NCBI RefSeq assembly: GCF_007829815.1
Contig: NZ_VIWT01000009.1
Coordinates: 62,001 to 126,000, forward strand
Length of the DNA stretch: 64,000 nucleotides
DNA from: Kitasatospora viridis
Lineage (GTDB): Bacteria > Actinomycetota > Actinomycetes > Streptomycetales > Streptomycetaceae
Direction: 5' to 3'
The position numbers were made by a program, and so were the translations under genes. The number at the start of each line of letters is the position of its first letter. The stretch's first letter is position 1. Of the stretch, positions 60,600 through 64,000 are shown one piece after another. Below the pieces are notes generated by a model that worked only from the letters and a program-made list of their open reading frames with translations, did not search any database and was not told where the DNA came from.

Positions 60600-60890
60600 T
60601 CAGTGGTCGTCCCAGTGCCCGGCGTGCGCGGCGTGCCGGTGCCCGTCGTGCAGGTAGTCCAGGTGGTCGCCGTGCGGGACGGCGGAGTGACCGCAGCCCT
60701 CGCCGTGGGCGTGGGCGTGGCCGGAGTGCTCGACGTGGCGGCTGCTCTCGCACTCGTCCACGTGCGCGCCGTGCACCCGGTGCAGGTGGCCGTCGTGCGC
60801 GTAGTCGGTGTGGTCGCCGTGCGGCACCGCCTGGTGACCGCAGCCCGCGCCGTGCTGGTGACCGTGCTCGCCGTGCGTGCGGTGGTCCAT
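60600..60890 (-). CDS. Histidine-rich metal-binding protein
   Basis: 96 residues with GGAG before ATG 60890. About a quarter of the residues are His. Two repeats of about 28 residues begin GCGHQAVPHGDHTDYAHDGH and GCGHSAVPHGDHLDYLHDGH. No signal peptide and no enzyme motif. It probably chelates or buffers zinc in the cytoplasm; the setting beside zur, znu and alternative ribosomal proteins supports this. No clear Zur box was seen directly upstream, so its regulation is open. Confidence 0.85.
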   Translation of the reverse strand: MDHRTHGEHGHQHGAGCGHQAVPHGDHTDYAHDGHLHRVHGAHVDECESSRHVEHSGHAHAHGEGCGHSAVPHGDHLDYLHDGHRHAAHAGHWDDH

Positions 60891-61031
60891 GGTGTCCGCC
60901 TCTCCTCGACTGCCCTCCAGGCTAGGCATCCAGGGCGAACCAGGACAAAGAGCAACGCCGACGGCGTCACCGGACAGGTAGTAATCTGAGAGCTTTCCGC
61001 AGGCCGGGCACCCGGCGACCAGGAGGGGCCG

Positions 61032-61493
61032 ATGTCCGGAACCGAGACGCAGAGCGCGCCCGCCGCCGCGCCCGCCGCACCCCACCCCTGGCGCGGCCAG
61101 GGGCCCGCCGTCGCGGTGGTCGCGGCGGGCGGGGCGATCGGCGCCTGCGCCCGCTACGGGATGGGGCTGCTCTGGCCCACCGCCCACGGCGCCTTCCCGT
61201 GGACCACGCTGGTGATCAACGTGGTCGGGTGCGCCGTGATCGGGGCCTTCCTGGTCACCGTCACCGAGGGCTTCACCGCCCACCCGCTGCTCCGGCCGTT
61301 CTTCGGCACCGGCGTGCTGGGCGGCTTCACCACCTTCTCCACCTACGCGGTGGACGCCCAGAAGCTGGTCGCCTCCGGCCACCCCGGCACCGCCCTGGCC
61401 TACCTGGCCGGGACCCTGACGGCCGCGCTGCTGGCCGTCTGGGCGGCCGCCCGGCTGACCCGTCGTCTGCTGCTCGCCCGGAGGCGCGCGTGA
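61032..61493 (+). CDS. crcB: Fluoride channel CrcB/Fluc, subunit 1
   Basis: 153 residues with four helices. Family motifs: GGAIGACARYGMGLLWP, TTLVINVVGCAVIGAFLV, GTGVLGGFTTFSTYAVDAQ (the FTTFST pore Phe/Ser/Thr track). An N-terminal Pro/Ala extension of about 20 residues is extra. GGAGGGGC precedes ATG 61032. CrcB proteins export fluoride as antiparallel dimers. The stop overlaps the second crcB gene (GTGA). No fluoride riboswitch was recognised upstream. Confidence 0.93.
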   Translation: MSGTETQSAPAAAPAAPHPWRGQGPAVAVVAAGGAIGACARYGMGLLWPTAHGAFPWTTLVINVVGCAVIGAFLVTVTEGFTAHPLLRPFFGTGVLGGFTTFSTYAVDAQKLVASGHPGTALAYLAGTLTAALLAVWAAARLTRRLLLARRRA

Positions 61494-61852
61494 ACTGGCT
61501 GCTCGTCGTCGCCGGGGCCGTGCTGGGCGCCCCGCTGCGCTTCCTGACGGACCGTGCGGTGCAGTCCCGGCACACCACCGGGTTCCCCTGGGGCACCTTC
61601 GTCATCAACGTGGCCGGCTGCCTGATCCTGGGCACCCTGACCGGCGCCGCCGCCCCGCCGCACCTGCAGCTGCTGCTCGGCACCGGCCTGTGCGGCGCGC
61701 TCACCACCTACTCGACCTTCTCCTACGAGACCCTGCGCTTGGCCGAGGACGGTGCCGGACTGCTCGCCCTGGCCAACACCGCCGGCAGCGTCTTCGCCGG
61801 CCTCGGCGCGGCCTGGACGGGCGTGGCCCTGGGGCAGGCGCTCTGGGGCTGA
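61490..61852 (+). CDS. crcB: Fluoride channel CrcB/Fluc, subunit 2
   Basis: 120 residues, four helices: VLGAPLRFLTDRAVQSRHTT, WGTFVINVAGCLILGTLTGA and GLCGALTTYSTFSYETLRLA. GTG 61490 overlaps the first gene. In actinobacteria and other Gram-positives, two adjacent diverged crcB genes usually make a heterodimeric channel (family knowledge). The palindrome TGACGGTTCGTCA begins 24 bases past its stop. Confidence 0.92.
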   Translation: MNWLLVVAGAVLGAPLRFLTDRAVQSRHTTGFPWGTFVINVAGCLILGTLTGAAAPPHLQLLLGTGLCGALTTYSTFSYETLRLAEDGAGLLALANTAGSVFAGLGAAWTGVALGQALWG

Positions 61853-61982
61853 CGGCCGGGGTCGCCGGCCCCGACCTGACGGTTCGTCAATTCGGCCGCA
61901 GAATGGCCGGATTACGATCGTGGACGATCGGGATGATCAGTAGCATGTGCGCGGCACACCGTTGATCATCCTGGAGCGAACG

Positions 61983-62993
61983 ATGTCCGCGATACGCACC
62001 AAGCCGGCCCGCCGCAAGCGTCGCCTGGCCGCAGCGCTGGTGGCCGCCGCCACCGCCGCCACCCTGTTCACCGCCTCCGGCGGGCCGGCCTCGGCCAGCT
62101 CGGCGGCGCCCGGCTCGATCGCCGGCTTCAAGGACGGCTACGCGGTCAACGACGGCCTGCGGATCCACTACGCGGTGGCCGGCCACGGGCCCGCTCTGGT
62201 CCTGCTGCACGGCTGGCCGGAGACCCTGCAGGCCTGGGACACCGTCGCCCCGGCCTTCACCGGCGACCACACCGTGATCGCCGTGGACCTGCGCGGGCTC
62301 GGCCTCTCCCAGGCCGCCGACAGCGACGCCTACGGCAGCTACTCCGCGCTCACCCTGGCCTCCGACGTGCACGCCGTGGTCGGCAAGCTCGGGTTCGGCG
62401 ACGCCAAGATCGACGTGGCCGGCCACGACTGGGGCGGCGCCGTCGCGCTGGCCTACGCGGCCCGCTACCGGGAGACGGTCGCCCACCTGGCCGTCATGGA
62501 GGCCCCGCCGACCACCGACTACCTGGACCTGGTCGCCGCCCTCCCGGACAAGCTGTGGTGGGACTCCTTCATCAACGGCCAGCAGGACGGCGTGGCCGAG
62601 CAGCTGGTGGCCGGCCGGGAGAAGACCTTCTACGGGTCGATCTACACCCGCGACGCCGCCGGCGGTGGCGGCGAGCCCGCCCCCGCCCAGCAGAAGAAGT
62701 ACATCGCGGCCTACAGCCGCCCCGGCAGCACGCACGCCGGGTTCGAGTACTTCCGCCAGCAGGACACCGGCGAGCGGGAGGTGGACGCGCTGCTCGCCCA
62801 GGGCGGCCGGCTGACCATGCCGGTGCTCGGCCTCGGCGGCCAGTACAGCATGGGTGCCGGGATCGGCACCGACCTGAAGAAGCGGATCGCCGACGACGTC
62901 ACCACCGTCGACCTGGCCGGCGCCAACCACTGGGTGCTGGAGGAGCAGCCGGCCCAGGTGACCGCCGCGCTGAAGGCGCTGTTCGCCCGCTGA
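61983..62993 (+). CDS. Secreted alpha/beta hydrolase, epoxide-hydrolase-like
   Basis: 336 residues with GGAGCG before ATG 61983. The basic N-terminus and AALVAAATAATLFTASGGPA form a signal peptide. The core shows LVLLHGWPETLQAWD (oxyanion HGWP), nucleophile elbow GHDWGGAVALAYA with Asp, and catalytic His in GANHWVLEEQPAQV. The Asp nucleophile and HGWPE motif fit epoxide hydrolases and haloalkane dehalogenases better than esterases. Extracellular substrate unknown. Confidence 0.88.
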   Translation: MSAIRTKPARRKRRLAAALVAAATAATLFTASGGPASASSAAPGSIAGFKDGYAVNDGLRIHYAVAGHGPALVLLHGWPETLQAWDTVAPAFTGDHTVIAVDLRGLGLSQAADSDAYGSYSALTLASDVHAVVGKLGFGDAKIDVAGHDWGGAVALAYAARYRETVAHLAVMEAPPTTDYLDLVAALPDKLWWDSFINGQQDGVAEQLVAGREKTFYGSIYTRDAAGGGGEPAPAQQKKYIAAYSRPGSTHAGFEYFRQQDTGEREVDALLAQGGRLTMPVLGLGGQYSMGAGIGTDLKKRIADDVTTVDLAGANHWVLEEQPAQVTAALKALFAR

Positions 62994-63020
62994 GCCGCGG
63001 CTGACGGCCCGTCGGGACGG

Positions 63021-63062
63021 CCCGTCGGGGGTGGGCGCCCCTGCACGCCCACCCCCGACGGG
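63021..63062. terminator. 17-bp hairpin between convergent genes
   Basis: Stem 63021-63037 with 63046-63062, perfect, eight-base loop, between the hydrolase and esterase genes. Confidence 0.8.
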
Positions 63063-63065
63063 AGC

Positions 63066-64000
63066 TCAGTTCGCCGCGTCGAACTCGGCCTGCAGGCGCG
63101 GCATGTAGTCGGCGAAGGCCGGGGCCCAGCAGCCGTAGTCGTGCCCGCCGTCGCAGGTCGGCGAGAGCGTGGAGCCGTTGCCGTAGTCGTCCAGCCGGCT
63201 CGGGATGCCGAGCTGGTCCAGCCGGTCCTTCACGGTGTGGCTGGCGATCGCGGTGAACGCGTCGATCGGCGCGGTGGTGCCGGTGTACAGGTCGATGCCG
63301 GTGTTCGCCAGCTTGGCCAGGTTGGCCGGACTGGCGGGGTTCAGCTCGGTCCACACGTGGTCCGCGCCGAACACCGGGTACGGCGAGCCGAAGACTGCGT
63401 CGCTGTCCACCACCGGCCCGTAGGTCGCGCACCCGCCGGCGTTCAGCCCGGAGGTGCTGGCGGCGCAGATCGCGTTCGGCAGGTTGAGCTCGGTGGCCAC
63501 CACCGTGCCGCGGATCGCCACCTGGTCCAGGTCGATGCCGCCGGAGAGCGAGGCGGTGTGCCCGAACAGGTCGGGGCGGGCCTCGGCGTAGTGCAGCGCG
63601 CCGTAGCCGCCCATCGACAGGCCGACCACCGCGCGGTGCGCCCGGTCGGTGAGGGTGCGCAGGTTGGCGTCGATGAACGGGACCACCTGGTCCAGGTGGA
63701 AGGTCTGCCAGTTCGCCGCGCCCAGCACGGTGTTCTGCATGACCCAGTCGGCGTACCAGCCCTTCAGGCCGCCGTCCGGCGCCACGGTGATCGCCGAGTC
63801 GGAGTGCAGCGCGGGCGCGGCGGCCGCGTCGTCCGCGGTGCCCGCCCCGCCGTGCAGGAAGTAGACGACCGGCCAGCGCTTGCCCGGCTCGGCGGCGTAG
63901 TCCTTGGGCAGGAAGATCCGGATCTCGTGGGTGCCGGAGAGCTGCGGGGTGGTCACCGTGATGCTGAAGTCGGTGGCGGAGTGCACCACGGGGGAGCCGA
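63066..64000 (-). CDS. Antigen-85/esterase-D-like alpha/beta hydrolase (N-terminus outside window)
   Basis: The frame is open to the right edge, so the start and signal peptide are not visible; about 311 residues are. PVVYFLHGGAGTADD, nucleophile elbow VVGLSMGGYGALHYA and the C-terminal His in CDGGHDYGCWAPAFADYMPR match the esterase (DUF/COG0627) and mycolyltransferase-like family. Cysteines in AICAAS, GGCATY, TCDGG and YGCW suggest disulfides and export. It probably hydrolyses an ester of a sugar or lipid outside the cell. Confidence 0.85.
   Translation of the reverse strand, partial: GSPVVHSATDFSITVTTPQLSGTHEIRIFLPKDYAAEPGKRWPVVYFLHGGAGTADDAAAAPALHSDSAITVAPDGGLKGWYADWVMQNTVLGAANWQTFHLDQVVPFIDANLRTLTDRAHRAVVGLSMGGYGALHYAEARPDLFGHTASLSGGIDLDQVAIRGTVVATELNLPNAICAASTSGLNAGGCATYGPVVDSDAVFGSPYPVFGADHVWTELNPASPANLAKLANTGIDLYTGTTAPIDAFTAIASHTVKDRLDQLGIPSRLDDYGNGSTLSPTCDGGHDYGCWAPAFADYMPRLQAEFDAAN

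Noticed and set aside
60891..61031. Fluoride riboswitch before crcB
   Set aside because: No match to the crcB-motif core was seen in the 140-base leader; only a GGAGGGGC ribosome site.

Overview
The window is GC-rich (about 72 percent) DNA with GTG starts, GTGA/ATGA gene overlaps and extreme third-position GC. It looks like a chromosome segment of a streptomycete-type actinomycete (Streptomyces, Kitasatospora or a close relative). No rRNA, tRNA or CRISPR array was seen.

Layout. 1-4.6 kb: flavin-transfer and ferric-reductase-like genes with a two-component system, transcribed leftward. 4.6-6.7 kb: MarR regulator, membrane protein and NmrA-like oxidoreductase. 6.9-9.7 kb: a polar amino acid ABC importer behind a 25-residue leader peptide and an attenuator-like hairpin. 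9.9-10.4 kb: GreA/GreB-like factor. 10.5-27 kb: the most coherent block. Two divergent secreted beta-helix proteins resembling GH141 glycosidases are followed by a leftward operon (mutarotase, aldo-keto reductase, SDR, L-fuconate dehydratase), a rightward sugar ABC importer, a FadR-type GntR regulator and a second sugar-binding protein. Both divergent promoter regions carry copies of one palindrome, ATACATC(S)GATGTAT. I read this as a regulon for scavenging L-fucose (6-deoxyhexose) from glycans.

27-34 kb: lactonase-like metallo-hydrolase, membrane protein, secreted protein, a TetR/FAD-monooxygenase pair with three abutting 17-bp palindromes, GNAT and MgtC proteins. 34-41.5 kb: accessory region bracketed by an imperfect 70-bp duplication. 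It holds a barstar-domain protein and a peptide-maturation-type methyltransferase whose upstream ATP-grasp partner survives only as a C-terminal stub. Three nested transposons follow: an IS1634-type element inside an IS3-family element inside a decayed transposase gene.

41.5-54 kb: ordinary metabolic and regulatory genes, including a MocR regulator facing a 6PGDH-like gene, a second TetR/monooxygenase pair, a cytidine-deaminase-like enzyme and a DUF2218/O-methyltransferase fusion. 54-61 kb: a zinc-homeostasis block with CobW GTPase, zinc ABC importer, Zur, zinc-independent L31 and L33 proteins, a His-rich protein and Zur-like boxes. 61-64 kb: paired CrcB fluoride channels, a secreted alpha/beta hydrolase and a secreted esterase running off the right edge.
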